From Thalassobellus sediminis (lineage in GTDB: Bacteria > Bacteroidota > Bacteroidia > Flavobacteriales > Flavobacteriaceae): DNA of 64,000 nucleotides. The notes under the pieces were generated by a model. That model saw only the letters and a list, made by a program, of their open reading frames with translations. It was not told the origin of the DNA and did no database searches. The position numbers and the translations under genes were made by a program. Each line of letters opens with the position of its first letter. The first letter of the stretch is position 1. Positions 44,638 to 53,610 of this stretch are shown here, one piece after another. Where the stretch lies: the NCBI RefSeq assembly GCF_044386045.1, contig NZ_JBISCD010000040.1:1798001-1862000 (forward strand), read 5' to 3'.

Positions 44638-44663
44638 AAAAAGCGACCAAGAGGTCGCTTTTT
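44638..44663. terminator. Bidirectional terminator between the 65-aa gene and oxyR
   Basis: AAAAAGCGACC and GGTCGCTTTTT form an 11-bp perfect stem with an AAGA tetraloop and A/T runs on both sides. It serves the two convergent genes. Confidence 0.93.
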
Positions 44664-44672
44664 ATTTTTAAT

Positions 44673-45614
44673 CTATTTTTTGGGTAGCGGACTAATAATT
44701 TTTACATTCTGAAAAGCAATGGCTCCTCTTACAATACCTGCAATAACATCTTGTAACGCTTCTACAATTTGCATTTTTAATTCACTTTTATGATAAAGAA
44801 TACTAACTTCTCTTGCAGGAGAAGGTTCATTAAAATAATGTAAGTTCTCTTTTTCTTTATCGTTTATTTCTAATGTATGTAAATAAGGAAGCAGTGTCAT
44901 ACCCAAGCCTTCATTTGAAAGTTTTATAAGTGTTTCAATACTACCACTTTCTAGTTGAAATTTGTCGTCTTCATGATTTTTGAATGCCTTACATAAGTTA
45001 ATAACACCATCTCTAAAGCAGTGTCCATCTTCAAGAAGAAGCATATCACTAATATCTAAGTCTGATACATCAATTTTTTGGTTGGTGTGAAGTCTATGTC
45101 CTTTAGGAATATAACTAACAAAAGGTTCAAAGAAAAGCACACGTTCTTTAATGTTTTCATCTTCTAAAGGTGTTGCAGCTATAGCAGCATCTAAATGCCC
45201 ATCTTTAATTCTGGTAATTATTTCTTCGGTTGTTAACTCTTCAATTTTAAGTTTTACCTTAGGATGTTTTTTTATAAAAGCCTTTAAAAACATAGGAAGT
45301 AACGTAGGCATAATTGTAGGGATAATGCCTAGTTTAAATTCACCTCCAATAAATCCTTTTTGCTGATCTACAATGTCTTGTATTCTATAAGATTCATTTA
45401 CAATGTTTCTTGCCTGAGTTACAATTTTTTTACCAACATCAGTCAATTCTATAGGTTTCTTACTTCTGTCAAAAATAAGAATGCTTAATTCGTCTTCTAA
45501 TTTTTGAATTTGCATACTTAATGTTGGTTGTGTAACAAAACATTTTTCGGCAGCTTTAGTGAAATTTTGATTTTCAGCAACAGCTAAAACATAATATAGT
45601 TGTGTAATTGTCAT
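44673..45614 (-). CDS. oxyR: OxyR, LysR-type hydrogen peroxide sensor
   Basis: This 313-residue LysR-family regulator has an N-terminal HTH (FTKAAEKCFVTQPTLSMQIQ, about 18-37) and an effector domain containing the peroxide-sensing pair: Cys199 in EDGHCFRDG and Cys208 in INLCKAF, nine residues apart as in E. coli OxyR. Oxidation to the disulfide switches the protein to an activator of antioxidant genes. It is divergent from dps, with a 105-bp shared region containing an inverted repeat suited to OxyR binding. Confidence 0.95.
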   Translation of the reverse strand: MTITQLYYVLAVAENQNFTKAAEKCFVTQPTLSMQIQKLEDELSILIFDRSKKPIELTDVGKKIVTQARNIVNESYRIQDIVDQQKGFIGGEFKLGIIPTIMPTLLPMFLKAFIKKHPKVKLKIEELTTEEIITRIKDGHLDAAIAATPLEDENIKERVLFFEPFVSYIPKGHRLHTNQKIDVSDLDISDMLLLEDGHCFRDGVINLCKAFKNHEDDKFQLESGSIETLIKLSNEGLGMTLLPYLHTLEINDKEKENLHYFNEPSPAREVSILYHKSELKMQIVEALQDVIAGIVRGAIAFQNVKIISPLPKK

Positions 45615-45644
45615 GAGTTATCAATTTAGACTATAAAAATATAA

Positions 45645-45669
45645 AAACTATCAATAAAATTTATAGTTT
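45645..45669. promoter_or_regulatory. Candidate OxyR binding site between oxyR and dps
   Basis: AAACTAT and ATAGTTT form a perfect inverted repeat with an 11-base spacer, and another CTAT lies at about 45631. ATAG/CTAT elements resemble the OxyR recognition pattern, although spacing is not the exact E. coli consensus. Confidence 0.5.
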
Positions 45670-45687
45670 AAACTGTTAATTATAAAT

Positions 45688-45695
45688 TAATTTTG
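45688..45695 (+). promoter_or_regulatory. Candidate -7 promoter element (TAATTTTG) for dps
   Basis: An exact TAnnTTTG match lies 24 bp before the dps start. No TTTG -33 element is present; the spot is occupied by the candidate OxyR site, consistent with activator-dependent transcription. Confidence 0.6.
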
Positions 45696-45719
45696 TTTTA
45701 GATAAAAAAAGAGATCATT

Positions 45720-46199
45720 ATGACATTAAATAGTATAGGGTTAGATACCTTAAAAACCAAAGAAATAGCTGGAGATTTGAATAATTTACTGGCTAATTTT
45801 CAAATATATTATCAAAACTTAAGAGGGATACATTGGAACATTAAAGGCAAGCGTTTTTTTGATCTACATGTAAAATTTGAAGAGTTATATACCGATGCGA
45901 ATATGAAAGTAGATTTAATAGCAGAGCGTATTTTAACTTTGGGAGAAACACCTTTACATACGTTTGAAGATTATACAGCAAATGCGCAAGTGCCTATTGG
46001 AAAAAATATTTCACAAGATGAAAAAGCAATTAGTTTAATTGTTGATTCTTTAACAGCATTATTAAAAATTGAGCGTATTATTTTAGAAAAATCGGGAGAT
46101 GCTAATGATGAAGGAACCAATTCTATGATGGGCGATTTTATTGTTGAGCAAGAAAAAACGGTTTGGATGATGAAAGCATGGTTAAGTGAAACTGTGTAG
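45720..46199 (+). CDS. dps: Dps family DNA-binding ferritin-like protein
   Basis: This 159-residue four-helix-bundle protein has the Dps ferroxidase motifs: LRGIHWNIKGKRFFDLH (about 34-50), then the acidic KFEELYTDAN and VDLIAERILTLGE. Dps forms dodecamers that oxidise and store iron with hydrogen peroxide and protect DNA. It lacks a long basic N-terminal tail, so DNA binding may be weak. It is divergent from oxyR, and a terminator follows 25 bp after its stop. Confidence 0.94.
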   Translation: MTLNSIGLDTLKTKEIAGDLNNLLANFQIYYQNLRGIHWNIKGKRFFDLHVKFEELYTDANMKVDLIAERILTLGETPLHTFEDYTANAQVPIGKNISQDEKAISLIVDSLTALLKIERIILEKSGDANDEGTNSMMGDFIVEQEKTVWMMKAWLSETV

Positions 46200-46223
46200 T
46201 TTTAGAGTTTATTAATAGCAGTT

Positions 46224-46256
46224 AAGACCTTGAATTAATTTTTAAGGTCTTTTTTT
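46224..46256. terminator. Terminator between dps and the DUF58 gene
   Basis: AAGACCTT pairs with AAGGTCTT across a 12-base AT-rich loop and is followed by seven T. It ends dps transcription and reaches into the stop codon of the convergent DUF58 gene. Confidence 0.85.
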
Positions 46257-47586
46257 ACAATAAACCTCTAGCCTTAATTTCTAGATATTTATTAATGGTA
46301 TCTATCGTAAGGTTTTCAGGAGTAGTTAGAATAGAATAGATGCCATATTTTTTAAGTTCGTTAACTATTAGGCGTTTTTCAAAATCAAATTTTTCGGCAA
46401 TCACTTTGTCGTAAACTTGTTGTACAGTTTCAGCTTTATTTTTAATTAGTATATCTAATTCTGTGTTTTTAAAGAATATAACAACTAATAAATGACTTTT
46501 TGAAATGGCTTTTAAATAGGGGAGTTGCCTGTTTAACCCGTCTAATGTTTCAAAATTAGTGTACATTAAAATAAGACTTCTGTGTGTGATATGCCTTTTT
46601 ATACTGGCATATAATCGGCTAAAATCACTTTCAAAAAAATCGGTTTTCACATTATATAGTGATTCTAGAATCAATTGCATTTGCGAGCTTCTTCTTTCGG
46701 CTACAACAATATTATCAATACGTTTAGAAAAAGAAAACATGCCTGCTTTATCGTGCTTTTTAAGTACAATATTACTTATTACTAATGCGGCATTTATAGC
46801 GTAATCTAAAAGGCTTAATCCATCAAAAGGCATTTTCATAATACGCCCTTTATCTATAATAGAATAAACAGGTTGCGATTTTTCATCTTGAAACTGGTTG
46901 ACCATTAATTGGTTGCGCTTTGCCGTAGCTTTCCAGTTTATGGTACGTAAGTCGTCGCCTAAAACATAATCTTTTATTTGCTCAAATTCCATAGAGTGCC
47001 CTAAACGGCGTACTTTTTTAAGTCCGTACTCTAAGGAGTTCTGATTAATATTTAAAAGTTCAAACTTTTTTAACTGTTTAAAACTTGGATATGTTGGCAC
47101 CATAGCGCCATGGTTAAACGTAAAGCGTTTAGCAACTAAATTTAAAATAGAACAGGCGTAAATATTTAAGTTTCCAAAGTGATATTCACCACGTTCGCTA
47201 GGTTTTAAATCGTATTTAATAGACCGTGTTTTACGAGGTGCAATAGATTCTTTAATTTTAAAGTCACGAATTTGAAATTGCTCGGGTACCTCATCAATAA
47301 CTTCTAGATGAATTAAAATAGGGAAGTTGTTTCTAATGTTTAATTTTATTTGATTTTTATCGCCATTAGAAAATTTATCAGGTAAAATTCTAGAGGCCTC
47401 AATTTTATTTTTTCCTATGAATATCATTAGAAAATCTAAAACAAAAAGTAGAATTAAAACTAAAATAGAAAGTTGTGCAACATTAAATAATATAGGAATG
47501 AAATAACTTAAAGCAAACAAAACCACAATGCCAATACCAGCATAGAAAAAACGAGGTTGTATGTAGAATGGTTTAAAGAATTTCAT
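46255..47586 (-). CDS. DUF58 domain protein
   Basis: This 443-residue protein has two N-terminal membrane helices (FYAGIGIVVLFALSYFIPIL; LSILVLILLFVLDFLMIF) and a DUF58 domain with GDDLRTINWKATAKRNQLMV (about 211-230), followed by a von Willebrand A-like region (YSIIDKGRIM) without a full MIDAS motif. DUF58 proteins are regular partners of MoxR ATPases in a membrane-associated chaperone or regulatory complex of unclear function. It is the most downstream gene of the MoxR cluster, separated from moxR by a DUF805 gene. Confidence 0.9.
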   Translation of the reverse strand: MKFFKPFYIQPRFFYAGIGIVVLFALSYFIPILFNVAQLSILVLILLFVLDFLMIFIGKNKIEASRILPDKFSNGDKNQIKLNIRNNFPILIHLEVIDEVPEQFQIRDFKIKESIAPRKTRSIKYDLKPSERGEYHFGNLNIYACSILNLVAKRFTFNHGAMVPTYPSFKQLKKFELLNINQNSLEYGLKKVRRLGHSMEFEQIKDYVLGDDLRTINWKATAKRNQLMVNQFQDEKSQPVYSIIDKGRIMKMPFDGLSLLDYAINAALVISNIVLKKHDKAGMFSFSKRIDNIVVAERRSSQMQLILESLYNVKTDFFESDFSRLYASIKRHITHRSLILMYTNFETLDGLNRQLPYLKAISKSHLLVVIFFKNTELDILIKNKAETVQQVYDKVIAEKFDFEKRLIVNELKKYGIYSILTTPENLTIDTINKYLEIKARGLL

Positions 47587-47621
47587 TGCTGCTTTTTATG
47601 TGTTGATTTGTTCTTAATTGT

Positions 47622-47981
47622 TTAACCTTCAATAGCTTTTCCTATGTCATCAATTTCACTACCATTACCAATACCTTTAGGATTGTCTCCATATTCATTA
47701 GGTCCTACTTCACTATTAGCTAAAAGCATCCAAAGCGCATAAAAAGGAATGATTTGATACCAACCACTATTTCCTCTGTCATGGCAGCGTTTTGCTCCTT
47801 GAGCCCATAAAAACCATAACATTGGTATTAAAAGGATTAATATAATAACAATTTCAAAGCCGTTTTCTATTGATTCTGCTATGCCATTAATTATTGAAGT
47901 AAATATTGCGTATATTAAATAACTTAGTCCGTATTCGGTTCTTCTAATTCTTCCTTTAAATGAAAATGGGTTTTTAAACAT
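47622..47981 (-). CDS. DUF805 family small membrane protein
   Basis: This 119-residue protein has the DUF805 start (FKNPFSFKGRIRRTEYGLSY), two or three membrane helices (IVIILILLIPMLWFLWAQGA) and AKRCHDRGNSGWYQIIPFY (about 61-79), then an acidic GPNEYGDNPKG tail. The family has no defined function. It sits between moxR and the DUF58 gene, breaking their usual adjacency. Confidence 0.9.
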   Translation of the reverse strand: MFKNPFSFKGRIRRTEYGLSYLIYAIFTSIINGIAESIENGFEIVIILILLIPMLWFLWAQGAKRCHDRGNSGWYQIIPFYALWMLLANSEVGPNEYGDNPKGIGNGSEIDDIGKAIEG

Positions 47982-48054
47982 GTTTTTTTTATTTGTTAAA
48001 ATAATATATATAATGATTTATTGTGAATTACGATTGCATACAGCCAACTGAAAC

Positions 48055-49122
48055 TTACCTAGGTATCTCTACCGTTTCAATAATTTGTTTGATAATTTGT
48101 TTACTCGTTACTCCTTCCATTTCACGTTCTGGCGTTACAATAACTCTATGGTGTAAAACAGGAATGGCAGCACGTTTTATATCTTCTGGTGTTACAAAAT
48201 CGCGTCCGCTCATGGCTGCAAAAGCTTTACTAGATTTTAGTATGGCAATAGAGGCTCTTGGCGATGCTCCTAAATATAAAAACTGATTATTACGAGTTGC
48301 TACAATAAGTTCTGCAATGTATTTAAGTAAATGCTGTTCTACTAAAATCTGATTTACTAAATTTTGATAATTAACAACTTGTTCTCCTGTTAAAAAGGAA
48401 GTGATTTCGTCTGTTTTTACTTTTTCTTTTAGAGCATGTTCTCTAGAAATGATTTCAATTTCTTCTTCTAAATTAGGATAATCTACATCTATTTTAAACA
48501 GGAACCTGTCTAATTGAGCTTCTGGTAAACGGTAAGTACCTTCTTGTTCTATGGGGTTTTGGGTTGCTAATACTATAAAAGGGGCATTAAGTTTATATTG
48601 GTGTCCGTCAATAGTTATTTGCTGTTCTTCCATAACTTCAAACAAGGCTGCTTGTGTTTTGGCAGGCGCTCGGTTAATTTCATCAATAAGAATCATGTTA
48701 GAGAAAATAGGTCCTTTTTTAAATTCGAATTCAGAATCTTTTAAGTTAAAAACAGAAGTTCCTAAAATATCACTCGGCATTAAATCTGGTGTAAATTGAA
48801 TACGACTAAACCCTACACTTAAAGACTTGGCCAATAATTTTGCCGTCACCGTTTTTGCAACTCCAGGAACACCTTCAATTAAGGCATGTCCTTTTGCTAA
48901 AAGCGATGCAATTAGCATGTCTACCATGTCTTTTTGTCCAACAATAACTTTACCAACTTCGTCTTTTATTTTTTGAACACTTTGTTGAAGTTCAGATAAA
49001 TCCAATCGGTTTTCAAATTGTAAATTATTAGTGTCTTCTAATGCGCTACTATCAATAGAGTCTACAACATCGGCTTTTGGTGTTGCATCAGGTTGGTTTT
49101 GTGGTTCTTTATTTTCGTCCAT
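48055..49122 (-). CDS. MoxR family AAA+ ATPase
   Basis: This 355-residue protein has an acidic low-complexity N-terminal extension of about 40 residues, then the MoxR core: Walker A GVPGVAKTVTAKLL (about 99-112; the K-T replaces the common K-T/S), Walker B ILIDEINRAP (about 145-154), ATQNPIEQEGTYRLPEAQLDRF (in part) and the C-terminal lid with GASPRASIAILKSSKA. MoxR ATPases act as chaperones for von Willebrand A-type partners, here probably the DUF58 protein. It starts 3 bp before the DUF4350 stop on the same strand. Confidence 0.95.
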   Translation of the reverse strand: MDENKEPQNQPDATPKADVVDSIDSSALEDTNNLQFENRLDLSELQQSVQKIKDEVGKVIVGQKDMVDMLIASLLAKGHALIEGVPGVAKTVTAKLLAKSLSVGFSRIQFTPDLMPSDILGTSVFNLKDSEFEFKKGPIFSNMILIDEINRAPAKTQAALFEVMEEQQITIDGHQYKLNAPFIVLATQNPIEQEGTYRLPEAQLDRFLFKIDVDYPNLEEEIEIISREHALKEKVKTDEITSFLTGEQVVNYQNLVNQILVEQHLLKYIAELIVATRNNQFLYLGASPRASIAILKSSKAFAAMSGRDFVTPEDIKRAAIPVLHHRVIVTPEREMEGVTSKQIIKQIIETVEIPR

Positions 49123-49124
49123 AA

Positions 49125-50330
49125 TTATTTTGAATAAAATGCTTCTATGTGTCGGTTCAATTTTATTAAGTTGTCTTCAAAAAACTCATTTTTGGTTCGT
49201 AACCAATTTATAAAATCGATAAGTTTTTTTACCTCTTCTTTTTTCTTTCCTGTTTTTGATGCTAACTTCTGAATGAAATCTTCATTTAAAGTTGTGGTAT
49301 CTAAATTAAAATCGCTTCTTATTTTTTCTAAAAAGTACGTTATTTTTTTATCTATTAAGTTCTTATGATCTTGAGTTTCAAAATATAAATTAGATATAGT
49401 TTTAACAAAAGCAAGCGTTGTGTTTTGTAATGGTTTTATAATTTTAATAATACGTTGTCTGCGTTTTGCATTAAAAATCATGAATAGAATACCAAAAATA
49501 AGCGCTGTGTACCAAGCCCATTTAAAAGACAGTTGTTCTAAAAACCAACTTAGGTTTGATTCTTTTTCAACATCGCCATCATAGCCTGATTGTATTTTTG
49601 TGTACGAATCAAAATAGACATTATTTTCAGGTAAATATGATATAACGCCTTCTATATATTTATATCTATCCTCTTTTAAAAGGTTATAGTTAGTAAAGGC
49701 TTTAGGTTCTAGGTGTAAAAAAACGGTGCCCTTACCAAAAGGAACTTGTAAAAAATTAACGTGTTTATAGTCAATTTTTGAATGTCCTAATACAATATGA
49801 TGTATAGAATCATAATCTGAAAAATATTGATCGCTAGCATTTTTATCAATTTTTATAGCATCAATATTTATCTGTTTTAAAGATTCATAAGAAATACTAT
49901 CTTTTTCATTTTCAATATAATCAACACTAACATCTAGAGTGTCATGAAATTTTTGTGGGAAATAATAATCTGAAATAAATAGCGTGTTTCCCGCATCAAC
50001 AAAGTTGAGAAGCTCATCAACAGATTCATCAGTTAAATAATCAGAATTTCCAATAATAATAAAGCTACCTTTTGCAACATGTTCGCCATAACCATCTTCA
50101 GAATTTGCTCTTAAATAACTTGAAGGTTGATGATAAACAGTTCTAATTTTATGGTCTTTAAAAAGCTTTGGCAATTCTTTGTAAAAAACACTTACGCCAT
50201 ATGGTTTGTTGCTTTTTTCGTTAAAAGATTCTTCCCAATCTACGGTTTTTGTGTTTTTAATACCAATAGCAATGGCAGCTGTAACAATTAAAGCGGCAAT
50301 AACGAAAACAATAGGAAGAGCTTTTTTCAT
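49125..50330 (-). CDS. DUF4350 domain membrane protein
   Basis: This 401-residue protein has an N-terminal membrane helix (ALPIVFVIAALIVTAAIAIG), a periplasmic DUF4350 domain (NKPYGVSVFYKELPKLF; FIIIGNSDYLTDESVDELLNF; GNTLFISDYYFP), a second helix near 273-290 (WYTALIFGILFMIFNAKRR) and a cytoplasmic helical tail. DUF4350 resembles glutamine-amidotransferase-like folds without catalysis, and its role is unknown. It starts on the last base of the DUF4129 gene. Confidence 0.85.
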   Translation of the reverse strand: MKKALPIVFVIAALIVTAAIAIGIKNTKTVDWEESFNEKSNKPYGVSVFYKELPKLFKDHKIRTVYHQPSSYLRANSEDGYGEHVAKGSFIIIGNSDYLTDESVDELLNFVDAGNTLFISDYYFPQKFHDTLDVSVDYIENEKDSISYESLKQINIDAIKIDKNASDQYFSDYDSIHHIVLGHSKIDYKHVNFLQVPFGKGTVFLHLEPKAFTNYNLLKEDRYKYIEGVISYLPENNVYFDSYTKIQSGYDGDVEKESNLSWFLEQLSFKWAWYTALIFGILFMIFNAKRRQRIIKIIKPLQNTTLAFVKTISNLYFETQDHKNLIDKKITYFLEKIRSDFNLDTTTLNEDFIQKLASKTGKKKEEVKKLIDFINWLRTKNEFFEDNLIKLNRHIEAFYSK

Positions 50331-51055
50331 TATTTAATTTGCTTTAAAAGGGTTGCGAAATTACTTTTAGCATTATTGTACTGATCAATATCTAACGGAA
50401 ATTCGCCATACCAAATATAGTTGTACAAATACGAAGTGTATGAAAATTTATCACTAAAAGGTTTGTTGCTAATTTCGTTTAAATACTCGGCATTGGTTTT
50501 GTCATCTTCAAATTTTATATAATTTTTTAAGCTTAAATTTTTTAATACAAGTAGGTAATAATACCTGATAGCCAACCTGTAATCATCACTGTTTTCAGCA
50601 TTTTTAATTAATGAATTTATATCGGCGTTTTCAATGTTTTCTGCCGTTATGTCTTCGTAATTATTAATTTTTTGATGTTGTTTTGATGAAAATAATCCAG
50701 AGCCGCCTTCATTAAATAGAAAATAAACCAAGTAAACAACAGCAATAGCCAAAGCAGCATAAAATAGCCAACTTAAGGGGCCTAGATTTATACTAAAACT
50801 ATCAGAATCATTATCATCTTTTATACGAGGCTTTTTGTTTTTATAATCTTCATACTTACCAGAACCACTAGGTGTTTCGTTAACTACTTTTTTGCCTTCA
50901 TAATTGTATTTATTACTAGAGTAGTGGTCTTTAAAATCTTCATCAAAATGCCTTATTTGTTTAGGTTCTTGAAAACTAGTAGAGCAAGAAACTGTTTGGT
51001 AATTTACGATTACCAAAAACAAAAAGAGTATAATATGTAATTGTTTTAGCTTCAA
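50330..51055 (-). CDS. DUF4129 domain membrane protein
   Basis: This 241-residue protein has a signal or anchor (IILFLFLVIVNYQTVSC), a low-complexity charged region, a membrane helix (LSWLFYAALAIAVVYLVYFLF, about 96-116) and a C-terminal DUF4129 region (YRLAIRYYYLLVLKNLS; YIWYGEFPLD). Members accompany MoxR/DUF58/SpoIIM clusters; a role in a membrane transglutaminase-like or scaffolding complex has been suggested only from context. It overlaps the SpoIIM-like gene stop by 4 bp. Confidence 0.85.
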   Translation of the reverse strand: MKLKQLHIILFLFLVIVNYQTVSCSTSFQEPKQIRHFDEDFKDHYSSNKYNYEGKKVVNETPSGSGKYEDYKNKKPRIKDDNDSDSFSINLGPLSWLFYAALAIAVVYLVYFLFNEGGSGLFSSKQHQKINNYEDITAENIENADINSLIKNAENSDDYRLAIRYYYLLVLKNLSLKNYIKFEDDKTNAEYLNEISNKPFSDKFSYTSYLYNYIWYGEFPLDIDQYNNAKSNFATLLKQIK

Positions 51056-52041
51056 ATAGATTCTAGGTTAAAAGTAGTATTTTGGGTAATTTCTTTCTGA
51101 ATTTTAAAAGGATATATTAGGTAGTAATAGCTTATAATGCCTAGTGTAATTAAAATAATACTTATAGATAGCCAATGTGGCATAATGTTAGAATACCTAG
51201 TAATAAAACCTTCTAAAAAACCTGCCGAAAATGTAAACGGAAAGGTGCTTATTAAAACTTTAATTCCTGTTTTAGCACCTTGTTTAAAGGAGGTGTATCT
51301 AGAATGTGTGGCAGGAAATAAAATACTAGCACCTAGAATTAAACCTGCTGCAGCTTCAATAACAATGGCAAATATTTCCATAGAACCGTGAATCCAAATA
51401 CCACGAACACTTTCCCAAAACACACCTTTATCATAAAAGAAATATTGAAAAGAGCCAAGCATAATACAGTTCTTAAACATAATGTAAAGTGTACCTATAC
51501 CTAGAAAAACACCCAGAACAAAAGCAATAATACCAACTTTTAAGTTGTTTATAGTAATGCCAATAAAACTTCCCCAATTACTGCCACTTTTATAAACAGC
51601 CACAGGGTCGCCAGCTTCAATGTTTTCTAAAGACATGTTTACGTAATTGTCTCCTAAAATAGAACGCACAAACTCACCATCGTTAGCAGCAGAAATTGCA
51701 CCAATAAAAGTGAAAGCAAAAAAGATGATAAAAGCTATGTAAATAAATTTTCGGTATTCATAACAAATTAAAGGCACTTCGGTTTTCCAAAAACCAATAA
51801 TTCTATTGGTGTCTTCCCGTTTTGTTTTGTAAATTTTTTGAAATGCTTTAGCCGCTAACTGATTTAAATATACAATAACCTTACTTTTAGGGTAATAGGT
51901 TTGTGCATAAGCCAAATCGTTTATTAAATGGATGTATTGTGAGGCTAGTTCGTCAGGATCTTTAAAGTCATTATTAAAGACAGCCTTTTCAAAACTCAAC
52001 CATTTTTCCTTATTTTGTTTGATGAATGAAACTTCTCTCAT
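51052..52041 (-). CDS. Stage II sporulation protein M-like (SpoIIM family) membrane protein
   Basis: This 329-residue protein has a cytoplasmic helical N-terminus (REVSFIKQNKEKWLSFEKAV) and five or six membrane helices, with the SpoIIM-type GIFLGIGTLYIMFKNCIMLG-like region (here GVFLGIGTLYIMFKNCIMLG, about 179-198) and WIHGSMEIFAIVIEAAAGL (about 216-234). In non-sporulating bacteria the family goes with MoxR clusters and RDD proteins. It begins the minus-strand cluster; the divergent RDD gene starts 24 bp away. Confidence 0.9.
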   Translation of the reverse strand: MREVSFIKQNKEKWLSFEKAVFNNDFKDPDELASQYIHLINDLAYAQTYYPKSKVIVYLNQLAAKAFQKIYKTKREDTNRIIGFWKTEVPLICYEYRKFIYIAFIIFFAFTFIGAISAANDGEFVRSILGDNYVNMSLENIEAGDPVAVYKSGSNWGSFIGITINNLKVGIIAFVLGVFLGIGTLYIMFKNCIMLGSFQYFFYDKGVFWESVRGIWIHGSMEIFAIVIEAAAGLILGASILFPATHSRYTSFKQGAKTGIKVLISTFPFTFSAGFLEGFITRYSNIMPHWLSISIILITLGIISYYYLIYPFKIQKEITQNTTFNLESI

Positions 52042-52048
52042 ATATTTG
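52018..52048 (+). promoter_or_regulatory. Promoter of the RDD gene (TTTG-N19-TATATTTG)
   Basis: TTTG at 52018-52021 and TATATTTG at 52041-52048 are 19 bp apart, an exact match to the Bacteroidota housekeeping promoter. The -7 box ends 17 bp before the RDD start, and the -33 box lies inside the divergent SpoIIM-like coding sequence. Confidence 0.75.
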
Positions 52049-52065
52049 ATAAATTAAAATATAAA

Positions 52066-52785
52066 ATGTCAGAGTTACAAATTAACACGACCCAAAATGT
52101 AAAAATAAAATTCTCGGCTGTTGGAGCTGGCGAAAGATTATTGGCATTTATCATTGATATGGCTATAAAAATAGGCTATATGCTGCTGTTGAGTTGGACG
52201 TTTGGTGTGTTCGATAATATGGATGAATGGTCGCAAATAGGTATTAATACCGTGCTAAGTTTTCCTGTTATGTTTTATACGTTGGTTTTAGAGTCGTTAT
52301 TAGAAGGACAAACTATTGGAAAAAAAGCACTAAATATAAGAGTCGTTAAAATTGATGGATATCAAGCGTCGTTTTCAGATTATGTGGTACGTTGGTTTTT
52401 TAGAATTGCAGACATTTATATTTTCGGATTGGGTTTTTTCATAATTCTATTCAATAAAAAACAACAGAGATTGGGCGATATGGCAGCAGGAACAGCCGTT
52501 ATTGCATTAAAAGACAAAGTAACTATTAATCATACTATTTTAGAAAATTTAAAAAGCGATTATAAACCAACCTATCCTAATGTTATTAAATTATCTGATA
52601 ATGATGCCCGAATTATAAAAGATACATTTACAGTCGCCAGAGCATCACGAGATTTTCAAACATTAATAAAATTAAGAAAAAAGCTCATTGAAGTTGTTCA
52701 AATTAAAGAAGTAAAACAAAAAACCGATATGGAATTTATAGATGTTATTTTAAAAGATTATAATTTTTACACCCAAGACATGTAA
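52066..52785 (+). CDS. RDD family membrane protein
   Basis: This 239-residue protein has the RDD domain: GAGERLLAFIIDMAIKIGYM (about 19-38, with the signature R-x-x-A-x-x-I-D), membrane helices to about 150, GQTIGKKALNIRVVKIDG and NKKQQRLGDMAAGTAVI. A cytoplasmic tail of about 75 residues follows. The family may transport ions or small molecules; function here is unknown. It is divergent from the SpoIIM-like gene and conserved with MoxR clusters in this phylum. Confidence 0.92.
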   Translation: MSELQINTTQNVKIKFSAVGAGERLLAFIIDMAIKIGYMLLLSWTFGVFDNMDEWSQIGINTVLSFPVMFYTLVLESLLEGQTIGKKALNIRVVKIDGYQASFSDYVVRWFFRIADIYIFGLGFFIILFNKKQQRLGDMAAGTAVIALKDKVTINHTILENLKSDYKPTYPNVIKLSDNDARIIKDTFTVARASRDFQTLIKLRKKLIEVVQIKEVKQKTDMEFIDVILKDYNFYTQDM

Positions 52786-52901
52786 GCAGAGAGCCCGTTT
52801 TTGTTTTTACAAAAATTGTGCGAATCGTTTATCCTGAGAGTATCAAATCTAAAAATTTTAATTATAAGTTAAGGAAGTAATAATATTTTTTTTAACACTC
52901 A

Positions 52902-53606
52902 TTACTCAATAATCTCAACATTTCGAATGTAAATATTTTGTAAAGGCCAATCTGCATCATCGGTTTTAACAGCAGCTATTTTATCAATCACATCCATACC
53001 TTTAATAACACGTCCAAAAATAGTATAATCGCCATCTAAAAAGTGTGAGCCTCCTTTTTGTTGCACAATAAAAAACTCAAAAGGCGATGCTAATTTATGC
53101 GGATTATCAATATCGCTACTAGGCATAGAAATAACACCTCTATCATGTTTAAAGCCTCGCTTTGTATCGGGTGGTAATAAGTATTTTCCAATTTTTCCAC
53201 GTTTTCTAGCTGTTTTTTTATCATCACTATTTCCTGCTTGTACCATAAAGTTATCAATAACTCTGTAAAACTGGGTATCATTAAAATACTTTTGTTTTGT
53301 TAAATAAATAAAATTAGCACGATGGTACTTTGTTTCATTATAAAGTAAAATATCAATAGCACCAAAATCAGTAGTAATACGCACTTTATTTTCTTTGTGA
53401 TGCTTATCGTATTCCTTAAAAAAATACATAGCATTCTTAGTGTCTAGCTTTGGAAATACTTCTTCTTTAGTTTTTATAGTGTCTTTCGTTGTTTCTTTTT
53501 TATCAGATTTTGTTACTGTAGTTTCAATCGTTTTTTTAGTCTTAGAATGTTTATCTTCACAATTCAGAAATAAAAAGAAACAACATAAAAGCAATACAAC
53601 ACGCAT
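52902..53606 (-). CDS. Cyclophilin-type peptidyl-prolyl isomerase lipoprotein
   Basis: This 234-residue protein has a lipoprotein signal (VVLLLCCFFLFLNC, Cys about 16), a lysine/threonine-rich linker to about residue 60, and a cyclophilin domain: VRITTDFGAIDILLY, TQFYRVIDNFMVQAGN (the F-x-R-V-I catalytic region), RGVISMPSS, SPFEFFIVQQKGGSHFLDG (F-F-I core) and YTIFGRVIKGMDVIDKI. It should catalyse proline isomerisation in the periplasm. Its start codon is only 4 bp from that of the divergent Nudix gene. Confidence 0.93.
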   Translation of the reverse strand: MRVVLLLCCFFLFLNCEDKHSKTKKTIETTVTKSDKKETTKDTIKTKEEVFPKLDTKNAMYFFKEYDKHHKENKVRITTDFGAIDILLYNETKYHRANFIYLTKQKYFNDTQFYRVIDNFMVQAGNSDDKKTARKRGKIGKYLLPPDTKRGFKHDRGVISMPSSDIDNPHKLASPFEFFIVQQKGGSHFLDGDYTIFGRVIKGMDVIDKIAAVKTDDADWPLQNIYIRNVEIIE

Positions 53607-53610
53607 ATAA

